Shown here piece by piece: positions 26,354 through 36,145 of a stretch of DNA of 64,000 nt (its first letter is position 1; each line of letters opens with the position of its first letter). Source of the stretch: Oligoflexia bacterium (GTDB lineage: Bacteria > Bdellovibrionota_G > JALEGL01). The stretch lies in NCBI GenBank assembly GCA_035326705.1, contig DAOLES010000002.1, positions 311,990-375,989 on the forward strand, read 5' to 3'. Under the pieces are notes generated by a model. It made no database searches, was not told the origin of the DNA, and saw only the letters and a list, made by a program, of their open reading frames with translations. The position numbers and the translations under genes were made by a program.

Positions 26354-27765
26354 GATTTAGTTTTTTTTGATATTGAAAAAAATAAAATAGCTGAGATTAA
26401 AATTCCCATAAAATTTGCATCAAGACCAAAAGGTATTGGAAAGGGTGCTTTTAAAGAAAATAAAACGGTAGTGGCACCACCAAAAATCATGGCTAAAAGC
26501 GCAGCAGTAGGATTTTTACGGTTAAAAAACAATGCCCCAATCAGTGGAATAAGTAAGCCAGAAACCATAAAACTATAAGAGTAAAGCATCAGTGAAAGTA
26601 CATTTTCAAAAATACTGGCCAGCAAAAGTGAGAGTACACCAATACAAAGAGTTGCAATTTGTGAAAGACGCAGGGACTTTTTTGTATCTTTTGGTTTAAT
26701 AAAGTCACTGACCACACTGCCTGAGGCAGCCATTAAACAACTATCAGCAGTAGATAAAATTGCTGAAAAGTAAGCCGCTAAAACCAAACCCATAAGTCCA
26801 CTGGGAAGAACGGTTCTTAACAGTAAAGGCATGCCCAGCTCGCTATCAATCATTGCTCCAGGAGAAAAGCCTAACTCTGCAAACATTCCTTGTTCAAGAG
26901 CAACACGTGAATAAATTCCTAGGATGATTCCCATAAAAGCCATGATTGGGTATTCTAGAAGTCCTGCAGTATACCAGGCTCTTTGGGCTGTTTTAATATC
27001 TTTGCAGGCATATATTCTTTGGTACAAAGTCATACCAACAAACCAAATAGGGGTGATGGTTATGGCCCAATTGACAAGTGTTTGCCAGCTAATATTGGTG
27101 AGACTAAGGTGGTTTTGGGGCAGGTGGTTTGAAATTGCCTCAAATCCACCAATAGAGACATGGCTTACCGGGATACCCACAAAAATAAGTCCGCACATGA
27201 GAATAATCCATTGGGCGGTGTCAGTATAAATTACGGCTTTTATGCCGCCAATGGCGGTATAAATAATTGCCAAGGCCCCCATAATAAGTAAGGCGGTTTT
27301 AATGTCCAAAGTAGAAAAAGTAGCTGAAGCTAATTTTGCTCCAGCCAGTAACTGAGAAGAAGTAAAACCAATATAGCCAAGTGTTGTGATGAGTGCCGCT
27401 ACCAATGCAACTTTAGTCCCAAAGTAATGGTCAAAAATTTGAGGAAACGTATAAAATTTTTTGTTTTCTTCTAGTTTTTTAATTTTGGGAATAAGAAAAA
27501 CGGCTGCAATCCAAGCCCCAACCAAACCTGTAAAAAGCATCCATGACCCAGATAGCCCCATGGCAAAACCAAGTCCTCCTAAACCAATGGAAAAGCCACC
27601 ACCCACATCTGTAGCAACAACAGATAATCCAACATGGAAGCTACTCATCTTGCGACTACCTACATAATAATCATCCATACCTTTGTTTTTTCTCATAAAG
27701 AAAAAGCCAATCCCTAGCATGACAATTAAGTAAACAATTAAAATAACCAGATCAATGCTGCCCAT
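26347..27765 (-). CDS. sodium:solute symporter (SSS family)
   Basis: This 472-residue membrane protein has about 13 hydrophobic segments and begins with the SSS-type first helix. The motif DDYYVGSRKM follows, then AGAKL, AIYTAIGGIKAVIYTDTAQW and LPSGLMGLVLAAYFSAILSTADS, the conserved sodium-site region. It should couple solute uptake to a sodium gradient. The substrate is unknown. It is divergent from the aldehyde dehydrogenase gene, and the shared 296-bp region holds candidate operators, so the two may be co-regulated. Confidence 0.9.
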   Translation of the reverse strand: MGSIDLVILIVYLIVMLGIGFFFMRKNKGMDDYYVGSRKMSSFHVGLSVVATDVGGGFSIGLGGLGFAMGLSGSWMLFTGLVGAWIAAVFLIPKIKKLEENKKFYTFPQIFDHYFGTKVALVAALITTLGYIGFTSSQLLAGAKLASATFSTLDIKTALLIMGALAIIYTAIGGIKAVIYTDTAQWIILMCGLIFVGIPVSHVSIGGFEAISNHLPQNHLSLTNISWQTLVNWAITITPIWFVGMTLYQRIYACKDIKTAQRAWYTAGLLEYPIMAFMGIILGIYSRVALEQGMFAELGFSPGAMIDSELGMPLLLRTVLPSGLMGLVLAAYFSAILSTADSCLMAASGSVVSDFIKPKDTKKSLRLSQIATLCIGVLSLLLASIFENVLSLMLYSYSFMVSGLLIPLIGALFFNRKNPTAALLAMIFGGATTVLFSLKAPFPIPFGLDANFMGILISAILFFSISKKTKSQ

Positions 27766-27880
27766 GGTTAAACCTCTCCATAGTTTAAGACTAAATATTT
27801 CTTTTTATAATAGAAAAAATGCATGTTTTGAGGACAATAAGAAGACAATCATTATAATACAGCCACTAAGGCTAATATGA

Positions 27881-27907
27881 TTTCTTGTGAAATTGTTTCT
27901 CATGAAA
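27881..27907. promoter_or_regulatory. two tandem TTTC-N4-GAAA dyads (candidate operators)
   Basis: TTTCTTGTGAAA (27881-27892) and TTTCTCATGAAA (27896-27907, flanked by a G and C that extend the dyad) repeat at a 15-bp interval between divergent symporter and aldehyde dehydrogenase genes. Spacing and symmetry suit a dimeric repressor such as a MarR-type protein. Confidence 0.45.
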
Positions 27908-27936
27908 CTATTTTTATGTCAAATTTTTACAGGCAT

Positions 27937-27952
27937 CCTATCCTAAGATAGG
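27937..27952. repeat. short inverted repeat CCTATC-N4-GATAGG
   Basis: A 6-bp perfect inverted repeat followed by TTTCATTTTT lies in the same divergent intergenic region. It may be an operator or a weak terminator. Confidence 0.35.
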
Positions 27953-28061
27953 TTTCATTTTTGATGAATGGTTTTAAAAAACAATTAATGTGGATAAGCT
28001 AAAAACAACATAATTTACTATTGATAATAGAATTTTATTTAAAATAGCTAAAGGGAGACAA

Positions 28062-29426
28062 ATGAAATCAATTAATCCTCTTGATGGAAGCATCATTAAA
28101 GAATACCAAGAATATTCTGAGCAACAGGTTCTAGAAATTATTGATAGATGTCACAACGAATTTTTTAATTGGAAACAAGTCAACATTGACCAACGCTGTC
28201 AATTGTTGCTTAAAACCAAAGAGCAGTTGCTTGCAGAAAAAAATAGGCTAGCCCATTTGATGGCAGATGAAATGGGTAAAAGACTTGTTGAAGGTGAGGC
28301 TGAAATAGAAAAATGTGCCTGGCTTTGTGAGTATTACGCCAACAATGCCAAACAGTTTTTAAAAGCTATTTCTGTGCAAACAGATTACAACAGCAGTGAA
28401 ATTCATTTTTCTCCAATTGGTGTTGTGTTTGCAGTTATGCCTTGGAATTATCCATTTTGGCAGGTTTTTAGATTTGCGGTTCCTAACTTGGTGGCCGGCA
28501 ATGTTGGTGTTCTTAAACATGCCAGCAATGTTAGTGCCTGTGCTTTAGAGATTGAAAAAATTTTTAGAGATTCTGGATTTCCTGAGTATTGTTTTAAGAC
28601 CTTGCTGATGGGTAGTGATAAAGTTGAAACTATCATAAAAAATCCAAAAGTAAGAGCGGTAAGTTTAACGGGTAGTACACAAGCTGGAAAAGCAATTGCA
28701 CAGCTAGCAGGTCAATATCTTAAAAAATCTGTGCTTGAACTTGGGGGGAGTGATCCATACATTATTCTTGAAGATGCTGACCTTGATCTTGCAGTTGAAA
28801 AATTAAGCCAAAGTCGATTACTCAATAGCGGCCAGAGTTGTATTGCGGCCAAGCGATTCATTGTAATAGACAAAGTGCATGATGACTTTGTTCATAAACT
28901 TAAACAGCAAATGAGCTGTAAAATAATGGGAAGTCCTAAAGAGCCAGATGTTGACTTAGGACCCATGGCAAGATTTGACTTAAGAGATGAGCTTCATGAA
29001 CAAGTACAAGCCAGCATTCAACAAGGTGCAAAATGTATACTTGGTGGGGAAGTAGATTCCTTGAGTCCAGGAGCGTTTTATCCACCTACAATTTTAATCA
29101 ATGTTAAAAAAGGAATGAAAGCTTATTCAGAAGAATTGTTTGGCCCGGTTGCGAGTGTGATTAAAGTAAATTCTATTGAGGAAGCCATTGAGGTTGCCAA
29201 TGATTCAGATTTTGGTCTTGGGGCAGCAATTTTTTCTAAAGATATTGAAAAAGCTCAAATAATTGCAAAAAATAAAATTGATAGTGGGGCATGTTTTGTC
29301 AATGATTTTGTAAAATCTGATCCCAGGCTTCCTTTTGGCGGCGTCAAAGAAAGTGGGTATGGCCGAGAGCTCTCTCAATTTGGTATTCATGAATTTATGA
29401 ATATAAAGACCGTTTGTGTAAAGTGA
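28062..29426 (+). CDS. NAD(P)-dependent aldehyde dehydrogenase, succinate-semialdehyde (Sad/YneI)-like
   Basis: This 454-residue cytoplasmic enzyme has the catalytic Cys260 in GQSCIAAKRF and the general base Glu226 in LELGGSDPY. The cofactor-contact region VVFAVMPWNYPFWQ and the late ELFGPVASV are also present. Its length and LNSGQSCIAAKR pattern match the Sad/YneI group, which oxidises succinate semialdehyde and related aldehydes. The start has GGGAGA 4 bases upstream. The divergent symporter may import the precursor of its substrate. Confidence 0.88.
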   Translation: MKSINPLDGSIIKEYQEYSEQQVLEIIDRCHNEFFNWKQVNIDQRCQLLLKTKEQLLAEKNRLAHLMADEMGKRLVEGEAEIEKCAWLCEYYANNAKQFLKAISVQTDYNSSEIHFSPIGVVFAVMPWNYPFWQVFRFAVPNLVAGNVGVLKHASNVSACALEIEKIFRDSGFPEYCFKTLLMGSDKVETIIKNPKVRAVSLTGSTQAGKAIAQLAGQYLKKSVLELGGSDPYIILEDADLDLAVEKLSQSRLLNSGQSCIAAKRFIVIDKVHDDFVHKLKQQMSCKIMGSPKEPDVDLGPMARFDLRDELHEQVQASIQQGAKCILGGEVDSLSPGAFYPPTILINVKKGMKAYSEELFGPVASVIKVNSIEEAIEVANDSDFGLGAAIFSKDIEKAQIIAKNKIDSGACFVNDFVKSDPRLPFGGVKESGYGRELSQFGIHEFMNIKTVCVK

Positions 29427-29450
29427 TATTATAACTTAGAAAACAAAGTT

Positions 29451-29491
29451 AACTTGCCATGAATTGTTAAGTTTACGCATCATGGCAAGTT
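29451..29491. terminator. bidirectional hairpin between converging genes
   Basis: AACTTGCCATGA and TCATGGCAAGTT form a perfect 12-bp stem with a 17-base loop, 24 bp after the aldehyde dehydrogenase stop and 12 bp before the stop of the TSP3 remnant. The T-tract is poor (CTTATAATT). Confidence 0.6.
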
Positions 29492-29503
29492 CTTATAATT
29501 AAG

Positions 29504-29839
29504 TTAGTTTAGATTAAACTGCTTTCTCCAACGTGGCAGAGCAATCAGTAAAACAAACAGTACAATGAGTAGATCAGTTTGACTACTGGTGTTGCTGCAG
29601 CCACCACCACTGATGTCACTTTTAACAACATCGCATGCATCACCAATATCATCACCATCCAAATCATCTTGGCCAGCATTAGATACAACTGGACAGTTGT
29701 CTTCAAAATCTAAGATACTGTCATTATCATCATCACTGTCACAAGAGTCACCCATTAAATCTTGATCTGTATCAACTTGATCAAAGTTGGGGACCATAAT
29801 ACAGTTATCTTCCTCAGCACAGTTGGAAAAAAAGTTCAA
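29504..29839 (-). pseudogene. 3' remnant of a thrombospondin type-3 repeat surface protein with sorting tail
   Basis: The 111 residues contain two calcium-binding type-3 units (DTDQDLMGDSCDSDDDNDS; DNCPVVSNAGQDDLDGDD) and a C-terminal tail: GGGCS, a hydrophobic helix and a basic end (RWRKQ). This resembles MYXO-CTERM or JDVT-CTERM sorting signals. No signal peptide and no ATG are present. The frame upstream closes at a TAA after 14 more codons, and the only start is a TTG. It looks like the end of a larger exported protein whose 5' part was lost. Confidence 0.6.
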
Positions 29840-29949
29840 CCTAATTTTCTTATTTATCTGTACATAAATGCAAAAAACTTAAAAAAACAATTTAGGTACA
29901 ATTAAATTTATACTTTTTATGATTCAATGGAATTAACGATACAAATTGT

Positions 29950-30945
29950 TTAACCTTTTTGCATGTGGCGATATCCACGATAGCTTCCAGTAGACATCAT
30001 TTCTGTGTATAAAGCGATAAGAGAGTTTAATCGCTGAAGCAAAAGCTGTTTTTCTTTTAAACATTCTGGGTTTGAAGGTTTAATGTTTTGTAATTGAGAG
30101 CTCAGTTGCTGCATAAGATGATAGTTATCTTCTTTTATGGATAAATCTGCTTTGAGCAAGACCATATCTCTAAAGTAGATATTTAGGCGTGTAACGTGCT
30201 GTTTGATACTGAACAATGTTTTTGAGCAGGCGTGTAATAAACCAGGCATAAAAGAACATCTGAAATATCTGGCTTCATTCATTAAGGAGGCATGCTTTTC
30301 TGCAAAACGGTAATTTGAAGTCACAGTGGGTTTTTCAAATATATAGTTATCATGAATGACAGTGGCACTGTGTTCGCTGTAAGGGTCTGCAAAGTAAAAA
30401 ACAACAATATCTAAGAAGTTACGATCATCAGGGTGTATTTCACTACAATAATTATTTAAATAAAAAGTCAATTCATCATGACCAACGTAACTGAGTTGAT
30501 CAAGCATGCCTTGCACCATTAAGCTGGTGTTATGACAGTTGAAACCATTGTAAACCACATGTTCACCCGGGTTATCTACAAAAAATTGAAAAGCTTTGGG
30601 TAATATAGCGTCTATTACAATAGGCAGATCATATTTGAGATGTTGGGTATTAGGGCATAAGCCTTGTTTATTGAGAAGAAGGAATAAAAGTTCTTTAACT
30701 GCATCAGCATAACCTAAAAGCACCCAATGTGATTGGTAATGAATGATATCAGCTTGTTCCTTATTAATTAATTGTTGATGCCGCTTTTGAATAGATCTTA
30801 TGGTAATTGTAATGTTTTCCAGAGTTTGAGTATCTTTTATAAAGCTGGCTTTTGCACATTTAGGACTTTTTGCTAAAGCAAATGTACAATTCATACTAAC
30901 GCCAATGACAACTATCAATAAAATACAATGAAAGATTGTTCGCAT
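29950..30945 (-). CDS. exported protein of unknown function
   Basis: This 331-residue protein has a signal peptide (hydrophobic core CILLIVVIGVSMNCTFALA). The mature part is helical with scattered cysteines. A central segment with GEHVVYNGFNCHN and HSATVIHDNYIFEKP has the Cys...His order seen in papain-like or transglutaminase folds, but I cannot assign a family. It is monocistronic, with about 220 bp of non-coding DNA upstream. Confidence 0.6.
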   Translation of the reverse strand: MRTIFHCILLIVVIGVSMNCTFALAKSPKCAKASFIKDTQTLENITITIRSIQKRHQQLINKEQADIIHYQSHWVLLGYADAVKELLFLLLNKQGLCPNTQHLKYDLPIVIDAILPKAFQFFVDNPGEHVVYNGFNCHNTSLMVQGMLDQLSYVGHDELTFYLNNYCSEIHPDDRNFLDIVVFYFADPYSEHSATVIHDNYIFEKPTVTSNYRFAEKHASLMNEARYFRCSFMPGLLHACSKTLFSIKQHVTRLNIYFRDMVLLKADLSIKEDNYHLMQQLSSQLQNIKPSNPECLKEKQLLLQRLNSLIALYTEMMSTGSYRGYRHMQKG

Positions 30946-31168
30946 GCATGCCCCTACACTACAAATCTCTAATAAACAACTACCCCATTATGAGATAAAT
31001 TTAAAGTCAAATCAAGTGGCAATTTGTCAATAAAACAAGAAGGATAGACTTTTACCAATCAAAATCACTCAATAAACCTAGTTCAAGATGTAACTTTAAA
31101 TCGATGACTAACGAAAGTTATGTGTGTACACAAAATAGAGATGTTAACTAAAAAGTACGGAGTTAATT

Positions 31169-31366
31169 ATGGATGATAAAGATAAAATGGATAAAAAAGT
31201 TAAAGAGCAGCTTTATGATAAAAAAAACAATGATAAAAATACAGTGGACAAAAACATTGATCCTCGTCCGGTGGAAGAAGATGAAGGCCGCCAAAACCTT
31301 GATAATACTAATACAAGACGTGAAATCAATGAAAAAGTCAATTACAAGCCACGGGATAATTGTTAA
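31169..31366 (+). CDS. small hydrophilic, probably disordered protein
   Basis: This 65-residue protein is almost entirely Lys, Asp, Asn, Glu and Arg, with no hydrophobic core, so it should be intrinsically disordered. GGAG lies 6 bases before the ATG. It ends 17 bp before the flavodoxin-like reductase gene and is probably co-transcribed with it. Similar highly charged small proteins are often stress-induced, but no family is recognised. Confidence 0.55.
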   Translation: MDDKDKMDKKVKEQLYDKKNNDKNTVDKNIDPRPVEEDEGRQNLDNTNTRREINEKVNYKPRDNC

Positions 31367-31383
31367 AAAGGTAATTGAATAAA

Positions 31384-32100
31384 ATGAATCAATATAAGAA
31401 TTTAAAAGCGATCTATATCAATACTTCCTTAAAAAAACATTCAGAACAGAGTCATACAGGTCATCTGCTTGCGGCATCAGCAAATATATTAGAAAAGCAA
31501 GGCTTGACGGTTGAAAAAGTTCATATGCTTGATTATGAAATACCTCCAGGAGTTTATCCCGATATGACAGAGCATGGATGGTCAGGTGATGATTGGCCAA
31601 AAGTGTGGGAGAAAATAAAATCAAGTGACATTTTAGTTGTTGGAACACCGATTTGGCTGGGAGAAGAAAGCTCTGTCTGTCGCGTATTGATTGAACGATT
31701 GTATGCCATGTCAGGTGAGCTTAATGCTAAAGGGCAATCTATATATTATGGTAAAGTAGGTGGTTGTGTGATTACTGGCAATGAAGATGGGATTAAACAT
31801 GTTGCAATGACGGTTGGTTATGCATTAAGCCATCTGGGCTATACCATCCCACCACAAGCAGACTGTGGCTGGATTGGTGAGGCTGGTCCAGGCCCATCCT
31901 ATGGTGATAAAAAGGAAGATGGATCATACGTTGGCTTTGATAATGATTTCACCATGCGCAACACAACCATTATGTCCTGGAACCTTATGCACATGGCCAG
32001 CATTCTTAAACAACATCCACTGCCAAATCATGGCAATGATCGCAGGGCGTGGAAATCTGGGTCACGATTTGATTTTGAAAATCCTGAGTATCGAGTTTGA
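31384..32100 (+). CDS. NAD(P)H-dependent flavodoxin-like oxidoreductase
   Basis: This protein of about 238 residues (ATG 31384) has the flavodoxin-like fold of FMN reductases: INTSLKKHSEQSHTGHLL at the phosphate-binding loop, DILVVGTPIWLGEESS at the flavin loop and GGCVITGNEDG. It should bind FMN and reduce quinones, azo compounds or free flavin with NAD(P)H. It follows a small disordered-protein gene and may be part of a two-gene stress unit. Confidence 0.83.
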   Translation: MNQYKNLKAIYINTSLKKHSEQSHTGHLLAASANILEKQGLTVEKVHMLDYEIPPGVYPDMTEHGWSGDDWPKVWEKIKSSDILVVGTPIWLGEESSVCRVLIERLYAMSGELNAKGQSIYYGKVGGCVITGNEDGIKHVAMTVGYALSHLGYTIPPQADCGWIGEAGPGPSYGDKKEDGSYVGFDNDFTMRNTTIMSWNLMHMASILKQHPLPNHGNDRRAWKSGSRFDFENPEYRV

Positions 32101-32303
32101 ATGCATTAACAGCGAGTAAGTAATATCAGATAGAATAATGAACAGATCCTAAACTATAGAAAATAGTTGCAGACGGTTTGTATATTATTATTTACAGTTA
32201 AACCAAGAGAGCTCAACAAATTTTTGAGTTATTTTAAAACTGAAGAAAAAACTTTTAGATCAGAAATTTTTGTCTATACTGAGAGCTTAGAAGGAGAGGC
32301 ATC

Positions 32304-32804
32304 ATGTCAAAATCTAATTTTGAGACTGCCAATGTGCAACTAATCAATGATAACAGTGTTCAAGTAAAACGAAAATTTATTGCAAACAAAGATTTAGTTT
32401 ACGAGTCCTATACCAAACCAACGACCTTAAAACGTTGGCTGTCTGGATATTCTGGTTGGGAAATGTCAGAATGTGAAATGGAAGTCAATGAAGGCGGCCA
32501 ATACAGTTGGCGATGGCGCAACAGCTCTGAAAATAGCGAATTTGGATTCCTAGGAAAATTTCTTAAAGTTGTCCCACAACAAAAGATTCAACACACTCAA
32601 GTTTTTGATCCCGGATCTTTTGGAGGAGATATGGGGGCAGAGTATATAGTCACATTGGAATTTTCTGAATCAAATGGGAGTACTTTAGTTACAACAACCA
32701 TTCAATATCCAAGCAAAGAAGATCGTGACCTGGCATTATCGACTGGTATGACAGATGGTATGGAGATAAATTACAAGCAACTGGATACTTTACTTAAAAT
32801 TTAG
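32304..32804 (+). CDS. SRPBCC/AHSA1-family protein
   Basis: This 166-residue protein has the START-like fold of the AHSA1 group: VKRKFIANKDLVYESYTKP at the start, WEMSECEMEVNEGGQYSWRW in the middle and TQVFDPGSFGGDMGAEY before the last helix. Such proteins bind small hydrophobic ligands. The specific role is unknown. GGAGAGG lies 6 bases before the ATG. It is convergent with an envelope-protein gene. Confidence 0.85.
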   Translation: MSKSNFETANVQLINDNSVQVKRKFIANKDLVYESYTKPTTLKRWLSGYSGWEMSECEMEVNEGGQYSWRWRNSSENSEFGFLGKFLKVVPQQKIQHTQVFDPGSFGGDMGAEYIVTLEFSESNGSTLVTTTIQYPSKEDRDLALSTGMTDGMEINYKQLDTLLKI

Positions 32805-32836
32805 TTTAAATTTTAAGTGGCCAGGTGTTTTTTACT

Positions 32837-33895
32837 TTATTCAATATCATAACGTAACATGAACCCTAAATTGGCGACTCCTCCCAAAAAAGTTTCAGGA
32901 TTTTGTGTTGTTCCGTCTGAGTAGTACATGCTGGTGGTATCTACAAAAAAACCAAGGCGTGTATTTGGTATGCTTTTTAAATGGCTTAGCAATTGAGCAC
33001 CAAGATAAAACATATTAGCACGTGAATCATTTCCATCTAGAACAGCTTGCCGGCTTTTTTCATATTTTGATGCTAGATCATGTGCATAACAAATATTGAG
33101 TATAATATCACACGCTTTGAGCACAGCAGAGTGGCGTGGTTTTAAACGAATAATCTGTTGATGCTGAATCATGGGCCCACTTGTTGTTGCGCCAGTCATA
33201 AGATCACCAGGGGTTTCAAAGTACTGGGCCAAGCTTGCTTCTTCAGGTTTGTGTAGGTAGCCAAAACCTGATTTGTGCCCGGCTTCTAAAAAATCTCCTT
33301 GTGTCCAATTGTATTTATCCAGTTCATTGTCTGACATAATTCCATTAATCCAAGGGAAAGCAATAATCATGCTTTGTGTGGGCTCTCCTTTAGCCAGGAA
33401 AAAAGGATCAAATTTTTTGATGAGGTCTTTTCCACCTGCTTGATTGATGAGTGCCAGCTCCGGTTGGATAGACCTATCTTTGGCTCTATATTGTAAGCTT
33501 AGAAAATAATTGAAGCTTTTGGCCAAAGGAACACTGGCATTGCTTTGATGCGTATTCCAAGTTCCTACTTTAAATTGCAGGTATTTGTTTTGTTTTATAG
33601 GAAAAGTAACCAAGGTTTTTCCTTGGTAGCTTGCGGGTTCAATATCTTGGATGGCATAACCCAAAACCAAGTGTGCTTGAAAATCAACTTTTTCATGCTC
33701 TGACTCTTCTTCCAGCTGTTGATACAGTTTACTTACTTCAATAATTGGAGCAGCATCTGTATTATGATTTATAACCCCCATTTGTTCTAAATCTGACCAG
33801 CTTAAATATACAGTGTTTTGGGCAAGGATAGGTTTAAGTAGCAAAAATAGTGCACATAAAAATAATCGAATTAAGTTGATATTAAAGTGTTTCAT
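32837..33895 (-). CDS. predicted outer-membrane or periplasmic protein, unknown
   Basis: This protein of about 352 residues has a signal peptide ending near KPILAQ. The remainder alternates short amphipathic strands (YLQFKVGTWNTH, FNYFLSLQYRAK, TRLGFFVDTTSMYY) and ends in GFMLRYDIE, so a beta-rich envelope protein is likely. No family is recognised. The start at 33895 is set by GGGGA 5 bases upstream and the signal peptide. It is divergent from the next plus-strand gene run. Confidence 0.6.
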   Translation of the reverse strand: MKHFNINLIRLFLCALFLLLKPILAQNTVYLSWSDLEQMGVINHNTDAAPIIEVSKLYQQLEEESEHEKVDFQAHLVLGYAIQDIEPASYQGKTLVTFPIKQNKYLQFKVGTWNTHQSNASVPLAKSFNYFLSLQYRAKDRSIQPELALINQAGGKDLIKKFDPFFLAKGEPTQSMIIAFPWINGIMSDNELDKYNWTQGDFLEAGHKSGFGYLHKPEEASLAQYFETPGDLMTGATTSGPMIQHQQIIRLKPRHSAVLKACDIILNICYAHDLASKYEKSRQAVLDGNDSRANMFYLGAQLLSHLKSIPNTRLGFFVDTTSMYYSDGTTQNPETFLGGVANLGFMLRYDIE

Positions 33896-34111
33896 TGTGT
33901 TCCCCAATTAATATTTGACGCAACGTAGTATATAAAAATTCTTTTTGCAAGCCCATAAATTTGGATAGCATAAGTTTATATTATATTGGGTAGTTTAATG
34001 AGCTCTTTAATAGGTGAGACTTTGATCGTTGACACAACTGTAAAAAAAACATATAACGCAATTTGTCACGCTTGTTTAGGTTGTGCAATTGATTTAGGGG
34101 ATCTTAATACA

Positions 34112-36031
34112 ATGAGAAAAAAAATAAATACATCAGGTATATCTTGTTTGGTAAAAATCAAAAACAGACTAATGTTATGTACAGTCCTATTCTTTGGTTT
34201 AAGCCTAGGTTGGGCACAAAATCAGCTTACACATGAAAAAATTGTAGAAAACATTGAAGGGTTTCAGCACCATTATGAAAGAGAAATGGGGTATCATGAT
34301 CAGCGTGAAAAGGCTGAATTTGATGAATTTTTAAAGCAAACATTAAGATTATTGAGAAAAACTAAAACTGAATTTTCTTTTCAAACCGATTGGAATGAAA
34401 TTAATCAGAATTTTTCTTCTGTTTCATCGTATCAAAAACACGTAGCTCCTGGGTTTTTTAACCCTTCAAAAAGTTTATTGGAAATCAATTATCCTAAACT
34501 TGATGTTTTATTAAATGAGCGTTTTAGAGGAGCAAAGCTACAATATGATCCCAGAGTGTTTAATAATCTCAGAGGACAGTTTTATTTATTAACCAGGTTG
34601 TATTATGACAATAAATTCAGTGATAGAAACTATGAGGGTGATCTCGCGGTCCAAAAGAGCTTGAGCCATAAGGCTTTGCTTTTTCAACCTCAGGATGTAT
34701 TAAAACTTACAGTTGATCAAAACACAAATTTTGTTTTTCAAGTTGATATAGAGTTTAAAAATATTTTAAAACAATTGGTTCTTCGTGAAACTTTGGCCCA
34801 TCTTGCATCAACTGCAATTATTCAATTTCAACCAGATAATTCTGGGCTTGCGCGTTCTTATTATCCAGAAAAATCCGAGTTTATGAACCCGCAAACACAA
34901 TATTTTAAAAGAGTAGGGCAAATCATAGAGATGTATACGGAAGTTCTCTTTTTTGATCTTTTGGGGGCACAGTTTTCTCATGATAGAAAATACATTGAAG
35001 AATACGATATGATTTTTTCACCCGAGGGAAATACCATAAGAGAATTTAATCATGAGCCCTTGGTATTTCAAGGACCTACAGATTTTTATCAAAGACTATT
35101 TGCGCATACAACATTATCTGGTGACAATTTAGAATCTATTGCAATTGAGAAATTGTATGAAATGATTGAAGTGTTAGGAGATGATTTTAAACGGAACTCT
35201 GAAGTACGCACCTGGTTGTTTATTGAAATGAATAATTTAGGCTTATTGTTAGAAGATGGAAACAGTCAATTGCGTAATGGTTATATGCCGCAAGTGATTA
35301 ATGCCCAAACCAATAAAGAAGCCTGGAGCAGGTTTGTACAATCTATGGAACGTTGTATGCGTTGTACATGGCTTTCAGACTATGTTGCTGCTGTTGATGA
35401 ATATATTCAACGAGGACAATTGGATAAAACATTATCAGAAAGTGAGTATGAAATTAGAAGATTAAGTTCAGTGGGGCCACTATTTTCTTATGATGTGGTT
35501 GTACCCTATTTAATTAATCATGCTTTTGTTGACCTTGCTTTACCTTTAGAGTTTGAAACAAAACTCTTAAACCAAAATACACGAGAAGAAGAGTTAAGAC
35601 AGTTACAACTAAAACAACGTAGCAATTATGCTCAGAAAATTATCTCTGGGACTGTTAAGATTACTGATGCGCCAGTAGAGCAAATGTTTTTAGGCTTGGC
35701 TTCAAGGCATATTGCTGAAGCTATGATAGATCGAGCAACTTTGGCTCCTAATCGTTCTGATCTTTATTTTGAATTTGATTCTAATTCTGCCAATATTAAT
35801 TTAATCAAAGAAAATATTGAAGAGGCTTCAGCAGTAGCATTGTATATTTTATTTAATGGTGAGAGGCCTTCTTCAATTGAGGATACCAATGCCCAGTTTG
35901 ATCAGTTAAGTAAAACTTATGGAAACACATTTAAAGACGCAAAATCCTATCTTTTCAATTTAGCGAGTGAAGATAGAGTCATGTATATTTATGTAGACTA
36001 TATTTTAAAACAAATAAAAAGCCGTTTGTGA
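34112..36031 (+). CDS. large exported protein of unknown function
   Basis: This protein of about 639 residues starts at ATG 34112, which gives a signal peptide (MLCTVLFFGLSLGWAQ) after a short basic N-region; an upstream TTG frame lacks such a start. The mature part is helical and charged, with one CxxC (RCMRCTW) in the middle. No domain is recognised. It is followed by another orphan exported protein and then by the Tam-like genes on the same strand. Confidence 0.62.
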   Translation: MRKKINTSGISCLVKIKNRLMLCTVLFFGLSLGWAQNQLTHEKIVENIEGFQHHYEREMGYHDQREKAEFDEFLKQTLRLLRKTKTEFSFQTDWNEINQNFSSVSSYQKHVAPGFFNPSKSLLEINYPKLDVLLNERFRGAKLQYDPRVFNNLRGQFYLLTRLYYDNKFSDRNYEGDLAVQKSLSHKALLFQPQDVLKLTVDQNTNFVFQVDIEFKNILKQLVLRETLAHLASTAIIQFQPDNSGLARSYYPEKSEFMNPQTQYFKRVGQIIEMYTEVLFFDLLGAQFSHDRKYIEEYDMIFSPEGNTIREFNHEPLVFQGPTDFYQRLFAHTTLSGDNLESIAIEKLYEMIEVLGDDFKRNSEVRTWLFIEMNNLGLLLEDGNSQLRNGYMPQVINAQTNKEAWSRFVQSMERCMRCTWLSDYVAAVDEYIQRGQLDKTLSESEYEIRRLSSVGPLFSYDVVVPYLINHAFVDLALPLEFETKLLNQNTREEELRQLQLKQRSNYAQKIISGTVKITDAPVEQMFLGLASRHIAEAMIDRATLAPNRSDLYFEFDSNSANINLIKENIEEASAVALYILFNGERPSSIEDTNAQFDQLSKTYGNTFKDAKSYLFNLASEDRVMYIYVDYILKQIKSRL

Positions 36032-36145
36032 AATATATAAAACAGCTAATACCGGCACTATAAAGCCAAAGTATTGTTATTTATGTAATGTAAAGAGTAA
36101 TATGTATTTTTTTAAAATTTTTTATTTATTAATAGAAGTATCAAT

